Assembly: GCA_024291935.2 (NCBI GenBank)
Contig: CM044312.1
Span: 74,109,001-74,173,000, forward strand
Reading direction: 5' to 3'
DNA length: 64,000 nucleotides
From: Okapia johnstoni
Taxonomy: Eukaryota; Chordata; Mammalia; Artiodactyla; Giraffidae
Made by a program: the position numbers and the translations under genes. Below, piece by piece: positions 1 through 10,945 of the stretch (positions within the stretch are counted from its first letter, which is position 1; each line of letters opens with the position of its first letter). Below the pieces are notes generated by a model that saw nothing but the letters and a program-made list of their open reading frames with translations, ran no database searches and was not told the origin of the DNA.

Positions 1-797
1 TTTCCTCTATTTCTTTGCATCGATTGCTGAGGAAGGCTTTCTTATCTCTCCTTGCTATTCTTTAGAACTCTGCATTCAGATGGGAATATCTTTCCTTTTC
101 TCCTTTGCTTTTTGCTTCTCTTCTTTTCCCAGCTATTTGTAAGGCCTCCTCAGACAGCCATTTTGCTTTTTTGCATTTCTTTTCCATGGGGATTGTCTTG
201 ATCCCTGTCTCCTGTACAATGTCACGAACCTCTGTCCATAGTTCATCAGGCACTCTGTCTATCAGATCTAGTCCCTTAAATCTATTTCTCACTTCCCTGT
301 ATAATCATAAGGGATTTGATTTAGGTCATACCTGAATGGTCTAGTGGATTTCCCTACTTTCTTCAATTTCAGTCTGAATTTGGCAATAAGGTGTTCATGA
401 TCTGAGCCACAGTCAGCTGCCGGTCTCGTTTTTGCTGACTGTATAGAGCTTCTTCATCTTTGACTGCAAAGAATAGAATCAATCTGATTTTGGTGTCGAC
501 CATCTGGTGAAGTCCATGTGTATAGTCTTCTCTTGTGTTGTTGGAAGAGGGTGTTTGCTATGACCAGTGCATTCTCTTGGCAAAACTCTGTTAGCCTTTG
601 CCCTGCTTCATTCTGTACTCAAGGCCAAATTTGCCTGTTACTCAAGGTATTTCTTGACTTCCTACTTTTGCATTCAAGTCCCCTATAATGAAAAGGACGT
701 GTTTTTTGGTTGTTAGTTCTAAAAGGTCTTGTAGGTCTTCATAGAACTGTTTAACTTCAGCTTCTTCAGCGTTACTGGTTGGGGTATAGTCTTGGGT
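1..797 (-). mobile_element. BovB (RTE) LINE fragment, endonuclease and linker part
   Basis: Read on the minus strand this is the N-terminal half of the BovB polyprotein. A piece near 640-800 encodes FYEDLQDLLEL and then IGDLNAKVGS, the GDxN motif of APE-type endonucleases with Asp and Asn retained. A second open piece at 62-292 encodes FKGLDLIDRVPDELWTEV and AKWLSEEALQIA, the linker before the reverse transcriptase. The frame is broken between them. Homology stops at about 797, where MLT1 sequence begins, so the copy is 5'-truncated; its 3' part lies left of the window. Confidence 0.9.
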
Positions 798-1250
798 CAG
801 CAGCCATAAATGAAGGAATGTCAGTGGCATCAGAAGCTGGAAGAGGCATGGAAGGATTGTCCTCTAGAGCCTTTTCAGGGAATTTGGGTCTACCGATACC
901 TAAGTTTCACACTTCTGACTTCTGAAACTGAAAATATACATGCTGTTGTTACAAGCCACCTATTTTATGGTAATATATTTTGGCTGTAGGTGCTGTGCAG
1001 TGCTCAGTCATGTTCCACTCTTTGCGGCCCCATGGAAAGTAGCCCGCCAGGCTCCTCTGTCCTTGGAATTTCCCAGGCAGGAATACTGGAGCAGGTTGTC
1101 ATTTACTCCTCCAGGTTGTCATTTGCTCCAGATCTTCCAAACCTAGGGATCAAACCCACATCTCTTAGCAGGTGAGTTCTTTACCACTAGCACCACCTGG
1201 GAAGCCCAATTTATTTTGGTAGCCCTAGGGAACTAATGTAGTATCCAAGA
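798..1250 (+). mobile_element. MLT1-type (ERVL-MaLR) LTR, split by a SINE
   Basis: The sequence follows the 3' half of MLT1 LTRs: an 'agaagctggaagaggca' stretch, then 'cctctagagcc', an 'acttctgacttctgaaactg' segment, and the terminal motif about 'gttacaagccacc...tatggtaata...tagccctagggaactaat'. The Bov-tA at 984-1207 interrupts it, and the LTR resumes at 1220. Only LTR sequence is seen, with no retroviral genes. Confidence 0.75.
984..1207 (-). mobile_element. Bov-tA SINE inside the MLT1 LTR
   Basis: Reverse-complement Bov-tA: the BovB-derived 3' tail comes first ('gtgctcagtcatgttcc', 'ccatggaaagtagcccgcc') and the tRNA-Glu-like head last ('accacctgggaagccc'). A 12-bp target duplication differing at one base flanks it (AATATATTTTGG at 972-983, AATTTATTTTGG at 1208-1219), which sets both ends. 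Part of the central region is internally duplicated ('caggttgtcattt.ctcc' occurs twice near 1090-1125). Confidence 0.88.
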
Positions 1251-1747
1251 TTACAAATCAAAGAAAACACACCCTTCAGTTGTGATTACAGACCATTAAA
1301 TAGGCACAGGAACCACCAAATGCTGCAAGTCGGGCACCTAAGAGATGCTCAATAAATATGTGTGCTAAATGGCATCTAACTTCTCTTTTAGTACCACAAT
1401 TCATGTAATGTAAAACATGTAAAGGACAAAAAGTAAAGCAAAGATTTATCCCATGGGTTTTTAAAATTTCATTAATATGTAAATTTTTAATATTTCTAAT
1501 TTTAGCATGGAATCAACATGAATCAAATAGCCTGAATGAGAACCTCACTCCTGTCCTTCGTGAAAATACATTGTGCAATATGTATCTTTTTCATGATGTG
1601 AAAGTTTCATTTGAAAATATTTGTGATTTACTATAACTTGCTTTTGCCACAAAACCATGAATGAAACAGCACAAGAGATTTAAACTGATTCTATGTAATA
1701 TGAGATGCATACAAGAGAAACAAGTATTAAATATTTTATATATGGTA
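1251..1747. other. No gene seen; possible short L2/MIR tail
   Basis: Apart from a short 'gatgctcaataaatatgtg' motif near 1345-1370, which resembles the 3' end of L2 or MIR, nothing is recognised. It is AT-rich with no convincing coding signal. Confidence 0.35.
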
Positions 1748-1758
1748 TGAAGCACAGT

Positions 1759-1971
1759 GAGCTTCCCATGTGGGACTAGTGGTAAAGAACCCATCTGCCA
1801 ATGCAGGAAACATAAGACAGGTAGGTTCAGCCCGTGGGTCAGGAAGATCCCTTGGAGGAGGGCACGGCAACCCACTCTAGTATTCTTGCTGGAGAATCCC
1901 ATGGACAGAGGAACCTAGCAGGCTATAGTCCATGGGGTTGAAAAGGGTCAGAGCAACTTAGCACACACACG
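1759..1971 (+). mobile_element. Bov-tA SINE
   Basis: Forward element: a tRNA-like head ('gcttcccatgtggg...tggtaaagaaccc'), then the BovB-like tail ('cccactctagtattcttgc', 'agtccatggggtt'). A perfect 11-bp target duplication TGAAGCACAGT lies at 1748-1758 and 1972-1982. Confidence 0.92.
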
Positions 1972-1982
1972 TGAAGCACAGT

Positions 1983-3060
1983 AAAAGAGCAACCATGAAT
2001 CCCGTTCCCCCCTTCACTTAAGACTTAGAACATTAAGAATAAGGTAGTTTTTACCTTGTTGTGTTTCTTGGATTCATAACCCTTCCTCTTCCATCCACTC
2101 CACCTATTTTATCTTTCTTTTGCTTCAGAAAAAAACAAATAAATAACCAACTTAATGTCTTAGAACAATTCCCATGTATTATCTCAGAACTTGAGTTCTC
2201 TGCCTCATGAAAAGATTTAAGTCAGCTGGTATCATTAATAAAAAGATGCCGTCTCCCTATACAATTAATTGGGCCTAAAATGCTAATTTTCTTAAGACTG
2301 TTTCTCAAGTTTTCTGACCCAGCATGCCAAGTGTATACTAAACCAATTGAGAAATAGATACAAAGATCAGATGGAACTTCAAATTTTCTCTTTATTTCCA
2401 GTAGAGCTAGATTAGAAAATGAGATTCAACTGCCAAACAAACTCAGAGGTCATGATATTCCTTCTGCAACTAAGTTACCACCCAGCCAGAAGGAGCAAAT
2501 GATAAACAGCAGAGCCCATCAACATAAGTTTACCATGAAGAATAGAAAGCATTAGGAAGCACACAGCCTGTGAAAGGCAACTTATCGATTCACCCAGGAA
2601 CACAGCCTTCCAACTTCTTAACTTTCCTGAATAGTAGGCAGCTTCTTGCAAGTCCCTGGCTCCTTCTCACTGCCCATCCTCACACTGGTGTCTGCTCTAA
2701 CTGTTGCCTTATCTTAGCCTTCCCACCTCCAAACAAGTTTACTGTAATGTCACCATCCTCCAGTGCCTCAGCCACCCAACAGGTCCTGTCCCTCAGTGTA
2801 TTATAAGAAACTTGAGCTAGAGCATTGAGACTCTGAGAGTATGATTGCAGACTGAAAGCCACGTTAAAATATGGGTAAAATATAGTGGCCATGAATGAAG
2901 AATCACTCTCAAATGCCCTTGTAAAGAGAGAAGAAGATATTGAAATATTCATTAACTTGATATGTTCCTTAATATTTGATTGCTTTTTACTCCTTAACAG
3001 ATTGCTAGCACTTTGTTCAAATAGTCACTGTAGCAATTATGTTGTATTATATATATATTT
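1983..3060. other. No feature recognised
   Basis: AT-rich intergenic or intronic sequence. Small open frames exist (for example 2570-2806) but have no recognisable protein signature and occur on both strands at chance density. Confidence 0.4.
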
Positions 3061-3252
3061 GGGCATCCTTGGTGGCTCAGTGGTAAGGAATCTGCCTGCA
3101 ATGCAGGAGACTCAGGCTCAATCCCCAGGTTGGGAATACACCCTGGAGAAGGAAACGGCAGCCCACTCCAGTATTCTTGCCTGGGAAATCCCATAGACAG
3201 AGGAATCTATGGGGTCGCAGAGTAGTTGAGCATGACTTAGGGACTAAACAAC
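3061..3252 (+). mobile_element. Bov-tA SINE
   Basis: A forward tRNA-like head 'gggcatccttggtggctcag' is followed by the usual body ('gcccactccagtattcttg') and a shortened tail in which about 20 bases near 'gaatctatggggtcgcag' are missing. Flanking AT-rich sequence shares ATATATTT on both sides (3053-3060, 3261-3268), a weak duplication. Confidence 0.88.
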
Positions 3253-3660
3253 AATGATACATATATTTACATATCTATTACTCTGATTAGACTATGAATA
3301 TCTCAGGATAAGACATTATTCATACTCATGTTTCTCTTTATAGTACTCAGTGATATTGCTAGCTCTATAGGTTCTCAAACAGTTTTGAGAAATGAAGATG
3401 TTTTATGAGCTATGAAACTTTATAAGTGAACTTAAAGGAAGAAAAAGTCTTAGCTACAGTGATTAAGAAAAGATAATGCCAGTGTCGTCGGAACTTTGTA
3501 TTAAACCAGTTTGGAGATCTGACCTAGAGAATCTCTTTGATTAAAGAAGATACCCAGCAGACCTAATTCTGTGATCCAAACAGATATGATCCACATAGGT
3601 TTGATTTTGACTGGCCTTTCTATTGAAGGTAGCCTGATTTGGTGGAGGGAAACCCAACAG

Positions 3661-3992
3661 CTGATTTATTTATTACTTTGAGTAAGTAAATAAATACTTT
3701 GAGTAAATAAATACTTTGAGTAAGTAAATAAATACTTTGAGTAAGTAAATAAATACTTTGAGTAAATAAATCCTCAAGGATTTATTTATTACTTTGAGTA
3801 AGAGCAATATTATTTATCAGGATATCAGTTCATTTTAAAATAGTATGCCAGTCAGTAAATAAATACTTTGAGTAAATAAATACTTTGAGTAAGTAAATAA
3901 ATACTTTGACAATACTTTGAGTAAATAAATCCTAGGATTTATTTATTAGAGTAAGAGCTCAGGAGTTCATTTTAAAATAGTATGCCAGTCAG
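3661..3992. repeat. Locally amplified AAATAAATACTTTGAGT array with palindromes
   Basis: About ten copies of a 16-20-base motif (TAAATAAATACTTTGAG with or without AGTAAG) are arranged in two unequal blocks. Each block ends with the same unique sequence ('agttcattttaaaatagtat' then 'gccagtcag', at about 3827-3855 and 3964-3992), so a whole segment has been duplicated. Arms TAAATAAATCCT and their reverse complement form an inverted repeat at 3763-3788 (2-base spacer) and a perfect 24-base palindrome at 3922-3945 (no spacer). This is a low-complexity minisatellite-like array. Confidence 0.85.
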
Positions 3993-4649
3993 CAAATAGA
4001 AGTACAAAGAGTAGAGAGTCTAGGACTCATCTTTTCAATCCAAATGTGGGCCTCTGAGTAATCCTTAAATCTAATGAGGAAATTGCAGAGCTAATTAGCA
4101 ATTGGAATAAGCTGAGTTGTAGGGAATGACTAAGCAGATAAGAGAAAACTCTGGATTAGTGGGTTTTCTGGTGTCCAGAGTTCAATCACGGAAACTTCTA
4201 TACATAAAAGTTTCAATATTAAATAAAAGTAAGCATTTTATAAAGCTAGCCTTGGCCAGGAAGCTTTGCTTTCAGGTTAAAGCAGGCATGTGTAAATTTG
4301 AAAAGCTTTAGAAGAAACATCAGTAACTTGCAGCAGTGTAATATTTAGCTCCCTTAAGAAACGGCAACATAAAATTACACTAGTCATCCGTTGTTTCATA
4401 AACCTGCATTACTGAAAGAGAATTATGTTTTTTCCATGATCTTAGTTTTCCTTTCAACAAGGCAAGATCAAAAATGAGATATATTTGGTGGTTGTTTGTT
4501 TCTGAACATATGCCATTTGTGAACTCTTAATTTCCTGCATTCCTCTCAGTGCACAGATTTAAGGAACTTTACTATATTTGGCTATCGATCTCTTAGAGAA
4601 CCTGTAAATATAATGACATAGACACTTTATTAGTATCTCCTGGGGATCT
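3993..4649. other. No feature recognised
   Basis: Unique-looking AT-rich sequence without a recognisable repeat or exon. Confidence 0.35.
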
Positions 4650-5015
4650 TCCCCATTTCACCTATTGGGACACAGCCTGATTACTCATATCTACTTCTCT
4701 TCCTAGGAATCTAGGAAGCTTACATTCCCAAGATCCCTTCAAATTAAGTTTGGACTGGCTTCTCTTGCATTGGCTGTGGCCTCTTTTAGGCCTTTGTGTT
4801 TATCCTCACTCCACCTATTTCAGTAGTGATCTTGGAGGCCATATGATCAAGAGAACAGGATCACAAGGTGAAAGAACCTGGGCCCCTGAGTCACCACTTG
4901 CTCAGCCTATTACCTTTTTTATTATATGAGCAAGAAATAAACCTTCATTGTGTTAAGCCATTGAATTTGGATGGTTATACGTTACAATCACATGCATTAG
5001 TTAACTTGAGTAATA
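4650..5015 (+). mobile_element. Ancient LTR-like interspersed repeat, family uncertain
   Basis: The order of motifs ('gaacctgggcccctgagtca', 'gagcaagaaataaacc', 'tgtgttaagccattg') matches a common mammalian LTR-type repeat end, with an AATAAA signal at about 4936. I recall the pattern from MaLR/MER LTRs but cannot name the subfamily. Divergence is high. Confidence 0.4.
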
Positions 5016-5904
5016 CTTCTAGCCTGAGTTTAATGTCTTCCATTTCACTCTAGTAACATCATATTTATGCATCTCATAACTTTTGCCTCAGTAACTTTCC
5101 CCTTGCCTCTCTCTTTCTCTCCCACCCCCACATTTTGCTTGAGATATAAACATGAGCCAAACTAGCTAAAAACATTAACAAGTAGTAACTACTATGAATG
5201 GTTATGTTTTGTTTTGTTTTTAGCATAGCTGAACTGTAAAGAAAATGAAACTTGAAGCTTTCGGAAGAAAATCTGAAGCTTCATTTCATTCCAGTAATGA
5301 AGAGGGAATGTCAAGGCAAATGGAAAATTTACTAGTTCATGCTTCAGCAGGAGAATTAGGCCCCAACATAGAATCCACATCTAGAGAGCTGCAGTTTTAT
5401 AAAATTAACAAGAGAAAAAGTGGTATTGAATCTGAATTAAGTGTAGAGTTGGAAATAAGACTTTGAAATACATCTGGAATTCACATTTGTCCACTTAAGA
5501 CAAAGAAGAGGGCCTAGAAAAAATAATTCTCCTTGTCACAGGGTCACAACAGGGAAATTTTGCCTATGTCAGGATTTTGGTATTGAAAACAGTCTTTCAT
5601 ACAAAGTAAGAATTCCAAGCTTTTACATAGTTCTGTGCACATGGCATCCTTTGGTGGAGGGTTGGGATTGTGATGGGGGAACCTCACAAATAAAAATTAG
5701 AAAGCCACAGTTAAAAAATATCTACCATAAAGAAGAACCAGTAAATAAGAGGTCTGTCACAACAGACCCTCAGATCGATCTGTCAAAGCAGATGTGCCAG
5801 AAAACAGCTACTCTGCCACAAACATAAGGAAAATGGCTTCTCCTCACTGGTATTGAGAGACATACATGTTTAAAAGCCTATATAACTACAATGTCTGTAG
5901 TTAT
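5016..5904. other. Unassigned sequence with one protein-like 73-codon frame
   Basis: The frame at 5245-5466 (plus) starts ATG in an A-rich context, runs 73 codons to TGA, and contains the segment ENLLVHASAGELGPNIES. It is preceded at about 5203-5222 by a pyrimidine tract ending in TTTTTAG, which resembles a 3' splice site. An in-frame TGA lies between that AG and the ATG. I recognise no family, I see no good 5' splice donor after it, and chance is a fair explanation. Confidence 0.2.
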
Positions 5905-5978
5905 TGTATTATTTATTTATAGGTATTTATAGGTATTTATAGGTATTTATTTATTATTTATTTATAGGTATTTATTGT
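5905..5978. repeat. Short tandem repeat, unit TATTTATAGG
   Basis: About four near-perfect copies of a 10-base unit (TATTTATAGG), interrupted by TTATTTATTA, lie directly before the MaLR LTR end. Confidence 0.85.
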
Positions 5979-6435
5979 ATTAGTTTTCCAAGGCTGCTGT
6001 AACAAACTGCCACAAACTAGTTGGTTTAAAACTACAGAAATTTGGAAGCTCAGTTTAGGAGTCCAAAATCAAGTTGTTGGCAGGGCCATGATCCCTTGAA
6101 TGACGGTCGGGGAGAATCCTTTCTTGGCTCTTTTAGTTTCTGGTGGCTCCTAGCTATCCCTATCGTACCTTCATTTGTGGTGGCCCAGCTCCAATCTTTG
6201 TTCTGACTTCAGAGGAGCTTATACCCTGCTGTCCTTTGTATTTCTGTATCTCCAAAGCTCCCTCTCCTTATTTAGAAATGAGTCATTGGATTTAGGGACC
6301 ACTTTAATCCAGTATGACCTCGTCTTAAATTCATTAATCTACAAAGGTCTTATTTCCAAATAAGGTCACATTCACAAGTACCTGGGATTAAAGCTCCAAC
6401 ATGTCTTTTGGGGACACAATTCAACCCATGGCAGA
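5979..6435 (-). mobile_element. MaLR-type LTR (MLT1/MST-like), antisense
   Basis: It begins 'attagttttccaaggctgct', 'gtaacaaactgccacaaact', typical of the reverse complement of an ERVL-MaLR LTR 3' end. It continues through 'ttccaaataaggtcacattc' and ends at 'ttggggacacaattcaaccc', the reverse complement of the LTR start. The roughly 450-bp length fits a complete LTR. No internal viral sequence is present. Confidence 0.7.
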
Positions 6436-6469
6436 TATATACATGCTTGTGATAATTCAAAGAAACAGA

Positions 6470-7105
6470 CATTTCATAATATGCTATCAAAGATTTGGCA
6501 ACATTTCTGGAGGAAATTTAGCAGTAATTATTGAGATGTAAAATGTTCATATTTTTGGCAAAATGATTTCACTTTGAGAAACATATTCTCTAGAAAATAG
6601 TTGGAAATATGTAAAAAGAAATAAGTACAAAGCTATAAAGGCTCCATTTATAATAAAAATTTAGGTACATATTATTTACATAGTAATAAAGCCTTTATGG
6701 GCTTCCCTGGTAGCTCAATTGGTAAAGAATCTGCCTGCAATGCTGGAGACCCCGGTTTAATTCCTGGGTTGGGAAGATCCCCTGGAGAAGGGATGGGCTA
6801 CCCACTCCAGTATTCTTGGGCTTCCCTGGTGGTTCAGGAAGTAAAGAATCCACCTGCAAAGTAGGAGACCTGGGTTTGATCCCTGGGTTGGGAGATCCCT
6901 TGGAGGAGGGCGTGCAAACCACTCTAGTATTCTTTCCTGGAGAATCTCGATGGACAAAGGAGCCTGGTGGGCTACAGTCCATGGGGTCCCAAAGAGTGGA
7001 CATGACTGAGTGACTAAGCAGCAGCAGCAAAGCCTTTATATTAAATAATTTTTAATTTATAGTAAAATATCAATAAAATAATGTTAAAATTATGTACCAT
7101 AGTTT
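6470..7105 (+). mobile_element. Old L1 (L1M-type) 3' region, split by a SINE
   Basis: The segments 'atttggcaacatttctggag', 'aaaatgttcatatttttggc' and 'tttataataaaaa' follow the ORF2-end pattern of old L1M elements in sense. After the SINE at 6699-7028 it continues with 'aataatgttaaaattatg', as expected for 'aaataaattatggtac'. It is highly diverged. Confidence 0.4.
6699..7028 (+). mobile_element. Dimeric Bov-tA SINE
   Basis: Two tRNA-like heads occur in one insert. The first unit (6699-6817) runs from 'gggcttccctggtagctcaa' to 'cactccagtattctt' and stops halfway through the body. A second complete Bov-tA starts at 6818 without a spacer. A single perfect 11-bp target duplication AAAGCCTTTAT encloses both (6688-6698, 7029-7039), so they arrived together. 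The tail is (CAG)n, 'agcagcagc'. Confidence 0.92.
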
Positions 7106-8599
7106 TTTGATGTATTCATTTGTCAAAATGTATTTTTCTAGATGCCACTTTTTTTTCTTTTTACATATTTATCTTTTTTTTTTAATTTTCTCTAGTAGTC
7201 ATACCCATGTGTTACTTTTATAAATCAGTAAAAAAAAAATAAAACAATGTTATTTCAAAACCCACCTATTCTTGCTCATTCCAGCTGTAGTGACCTCTCA
7301 GTCTGCAGTTATAATAGATTATCTCTGTTCATCTGCTTTTTTTGTCTTTTGTTTTTCTGAATTGTAATCACATCTTTCCTCAAGCTCTTTTGATCAATAT
7401 TGTTACCGTTTTTCATATCCTACTGAAATAATATTCTACTGGTGTGATCACAGACCTGCTGAGGTAAATAGAAAATGATTTTGAAAAATAGCTACTTAAA
7501 AAAATAAGAATGCTACAAAAATCTCTCAGCCACACATTTAGCAAGTTACACAACACTCTAAAACATGCTGAGAAGTTATGCTATTTTACAAATATGGCAG
7601 AGAACCATCAATAAAAAGGTAGCAAAGTAACCCTACAAGGAAAGAAAAGGAAAAAGAAAGTCATAATAATCCAGAACTCAGAAACTGAACGACTGAGTGG
7701 CTAAGATACACCTGGAATTTTCACATTATTTCAATATAACAGAGGATTTCCAATCTTGTTGTGTTATCCTTGTTTTAATAAAAGGTATATCCTACCAAGC
7801 AGACTCGAAAATTCAGAAATGAGCACATGCTTATAATACTTTAAAGCCCAATGTGTGTCAGCTCTAGGGAAACTTAATCAGTCCATTGGTCTGTGATGTG
7901 GGAATTTACAATCTCATCAGGAACAACCACTTGACATTTAGAACAATGGAGAAAATGTTAGATTAACTTTGAAAATAACTTTTCAGAATATGAAAATAAT
8001 ATAAAGTGATGAACTGAAAAGAGAGAGATTAGACCTGAGATCATAAATTTTAAGTTGAAAATTGAGGTCAAGAAAAGCACCAGGAAAAAGTCAGGAGGTA
8101 GGGAAACTTGAAGGGAAGAATAAGCTATGGCCCAATAATATCTCTGTTGTAAATATGTGTCTTGATGGCATCCAAGGAGATGAGACTGAATTGTTGATAT
8201 ACTTGATGTATCAGTATCAGAGGATTACTGAAACATCTTGGACTCCATTTGATTCAGTCTTCCTCTAAAATTCTCATGGATGATAAAAGTTTTCAGATGT
8301 GTATATATAATATTTTAGTGAACTGAAGTTGTATGTGGATGTTGCAGAGATATGTGATTACACTGAGTTGCCACTATTTCTTAATCTGTTACGCATTTAT
8401 TCTTACACTAGATTTTTTTTAACTACAAGCAATTATCAGTAAGAAAATTATTTAAAACAACATGCCTTGCTATTTTTCTTACATTGATTGTAAAACCAAC
8501 AAAAATGACTGTCCTGAATGTTGGCCAGTACATGAAGAAATATACATTTTCATGTGTTTTTCTAGGATTTGTGAGTTGGTATCCAGTTTCTAGAGGGAA
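7106..8599. other. No feature recognised
   Basis: AT-rich sequence with A and T runs near 7150-7240 and short chance frames (8062-8268, 8423-8626). No repeat family or exon is recognised with confidence. Confidence 0.35.
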
Positions 8600-8945
8600 A
8601 CTGCTGTCTCTGTTGACCAGGCCCACCTAAGAATTTTGCTTCTGGGATTCACCCCAAGGTAATAGAAGGATACCATATAGTAATATATAAATAAATATGT
8701 TCATTCTTATTTTTAAAATTTCTAAATAAGGAAAAAAGCCCAATGTCAAAATGTGCTTATTAAGTGTGAAAAATTATATAAAATAATAATAATTTAAAAC
8801 TAAATATCTATAAATATAACCCTTTATAGAAATTAATCAAAAAATGTAGATACAGATTTACTGATATGGGTAAGTATCTCTACTATATTATTTACTAAAC
8901 AGAAATTAAAAAGTAAATTTTGATTACTAAAGATTATCAAGAATA
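8600..8945 (+). mobile_element. Old L1M-type fragment
   Basis: The pieces 'ttgcttctgggattcacccc' near 8636, 'aaaaaagcccaatgtcaaa' near 8732 and 'tagatacagatttactgata' near 8847 match the order expected for the 3' part of an old L1 ('cttctgggaatttatcc', 'caacctaaatgtc', 'agatctatatgtactga'). Confidence 0.45.
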
Positions 8946-10027
8946 TATATTTCAATGACCCTGTTTTTATGTAGTGTGTGACAGTACGCACCAACAAGTT
9001 GTTAGTTGTGTGTGAACAATCAAATGTAAGGATATTTTTGCTTCTTTACTTTGTCTAAGACTATACAATAGCCATGTGATGATGGATAATAGAGAAATAA
9101 ATGGGGAGGCAGTATATTCAATTCTTCAGCCATCTGGCCCACTAATTTGGATTGTTCTGTATAGTCATCAGCTTTTTAAAAATCTTAACATACTAACTTT
9201 CTAATAAGTTTTAAAACACAAGAGTCAAAAAGATGGGTACATAATTGTTAAAAATTGTTTAAATGTATTGTGCAAACATTTTTATTTTAATATTAGTTTG
9301 TAAAGTGGTCATTGTAATTACAGCAGAGTATATGTACAGGGTATCCCTTTAGCCCTTGGACAATTTTTGAGTAATTGAACTGAAGCTGTGCTTGAGAATT
9401 TCATCCAACAAACCCATGGGATGCCTATTATGTACTAAGCCCTACTCTAGGCACTGTTCAGTTCAGTTCAGTTCAGTTGCTCAGTCGTGTCCGACTCTTT
9501 GTGACCCCATGGACTGCAGCATACCAGGCCTCCCTATCCATCACCAACTCCCAGAGCTTGCTTAAACTCATGTACATTGAGTTGGTGATGCCATCCAACC
9601 ATCTCATCCTCTGTAATCCTCTTCTCCTCCCTCCTTCAATCTTTCCCAGCATCAGGGTCTTTTCAAATGAGTCAGGTAGCCTGACTCATTCTTCACGTCA
9701 GGTGGCTAAAGTATTGGTGTTTCAGCTTCAACATCAGTCCTTCAAATGAACATTCAGGACTGATTTCCTTTAGGATGGACTGATTGGATCTCCTTGCAGT
9801 CCAAGGGACTCTCAAGAGTCTTCTCCAACACCACAGCATCAATTCTTCAGCGCTCAGCTTTCTTTATAGTCCAACTCTCACATCCATATGTGACCACTGG
9901 AAAAACCATAGCCTTGACTAGATGGACTTTTGTTGGCAAAGTAATGTCTCTGCTTTTTTAATATACTGTCTAGGTTGGTCATACTTTCCTTCCAAGGTGT
10001 AAATGTCTTTTAATTTCATAGCTGCAG

Positions 10028-10681
10028 TCACCATCTGCAGTGATTTTGGAGCCCCCCAAAAATAAAGTCTGCCACTGTTTCCAATGTTTCCCCATCTATT
10101 TGCCATGAAGTGATGGGACCAGATGCCATGATCTTAGTTTTCTGAATGTTGAGCTTTAAGCCAACTTTGTCACTCTCCTCTTTCACTTTCATCAAGAGGT
10201 TCTTTAGTTCTTCTTCACTTCCTGTCATAAGGGTGGTATCATCTGCATATCTGAGATTATTGATATTTGTCCAAGCAATCTTGATTCCAGCTTGTGCTTC
10301 ATCTAGCCCAGAGTTTCTCATGATGTACTCTGCATATAAGTTAAGTAAGCACGGTGACAATATATAGCCTTGACATACTCCCTTTCCTATTTGGATCCAG
10401 TATGTTGTTCCATGTCCAGTTCTAACTGTTGCTTCCTGACCTGCATACAGATTTCTCAAGGGATAAGTCAGGTGATCTGGTATGCCCATTTCTTTCAGAA
10501 TTTTCCACAGTTTATTGTGATCCACACAGTCAAAGGCTTTGGCATAGTCAATAAAGCAGAAATAGATGTTTTTCTGCAACTCTCTTGCTTTTTCGATGAT
10601 CCAGCAGATGTTGGCAATTTGTTCTCTGGTTCCTCTGCCTTTTCTAAAACCAGCTTGAACATCTGGCAGTTCATGGTTCAC
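10028..10681 (-). pseudogene. BovB reverse transcriptase fragment (217 open codons)
   Basis: This is the reverse transcriptase domain of the RTE-class polyprotein, which copies element RNA at the nicked target. The first catalytic block FIDYAKAFD is at residues 43-51 and the active-site YADD at 145-148. Block GVCQGYILSP is at 101-110, with Cys where related copies have His or Arg. The endonuclease and the C-terminal part are not in this frame: a frameshift after about 10028 ends it in LQNHCRW. The full protein is around 1000 residues, so this is a remnant. A MET at 10681 is only the first in an already open frame. Confidence 0.85.
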
Positions 10682-10732
10682 ATACTGTTGAAGCCTGGCT
10701 TGAAGAATTTTGAGCGTTACTTTATTAGCATG

Positions 10733-10945
10733 CGAAGTGAAGTGAAGTCACTCAGTTGTGTCCGACTCTTTGCGACCCCATGTACTATAGCCTACCAGGC
10801 TCCTCCGTCCTTGGGATTTTCCAGGCAAGAATAGTAGAGTGGGTTGCCATTTCCTTCTCTAGGGGATCTTCCCAACCCAGGGATCGAATCCAGGTCTCCT
10901 GCATTGCAGGCAGACACTTTACCATCTGAGCCACCAGGGAAGCCC
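10733..10945 (-). mobile_element. Bov-tA SINE inside BovB
   Basis: The element is reversed: tail 'gtcactcagttgtgtccga' first, head 'gagccaccagggaagccc' last. It interrupts BovB between 'actttattagcatg' and 'actagtgtgtgagatgag', which are adjacent in other BovB copies. The flanks ATTAGCATG (10724-10732) and ACTAGTGTG (10946-10954) look like a decayed duplication (6 of 9 match). Confidence 0.88.

Noticed and set aside
798..1250. Complete endogenous retrovirus
   Set aside because: Only MaLR-type LTR sequence is present; no gag, pol or env similarity was seen nearby.
3661..3992. CRISPR-like array
   Set aside because: Units are directly adjacent, short and AT-rich, with no unique spacers, and the host is a mammal.
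10370..10834. 154-codon plus-strand frame
   Set aside because: Antisense to BovB and running into the nested Bov-tA; a shadow of the element, not a gene.
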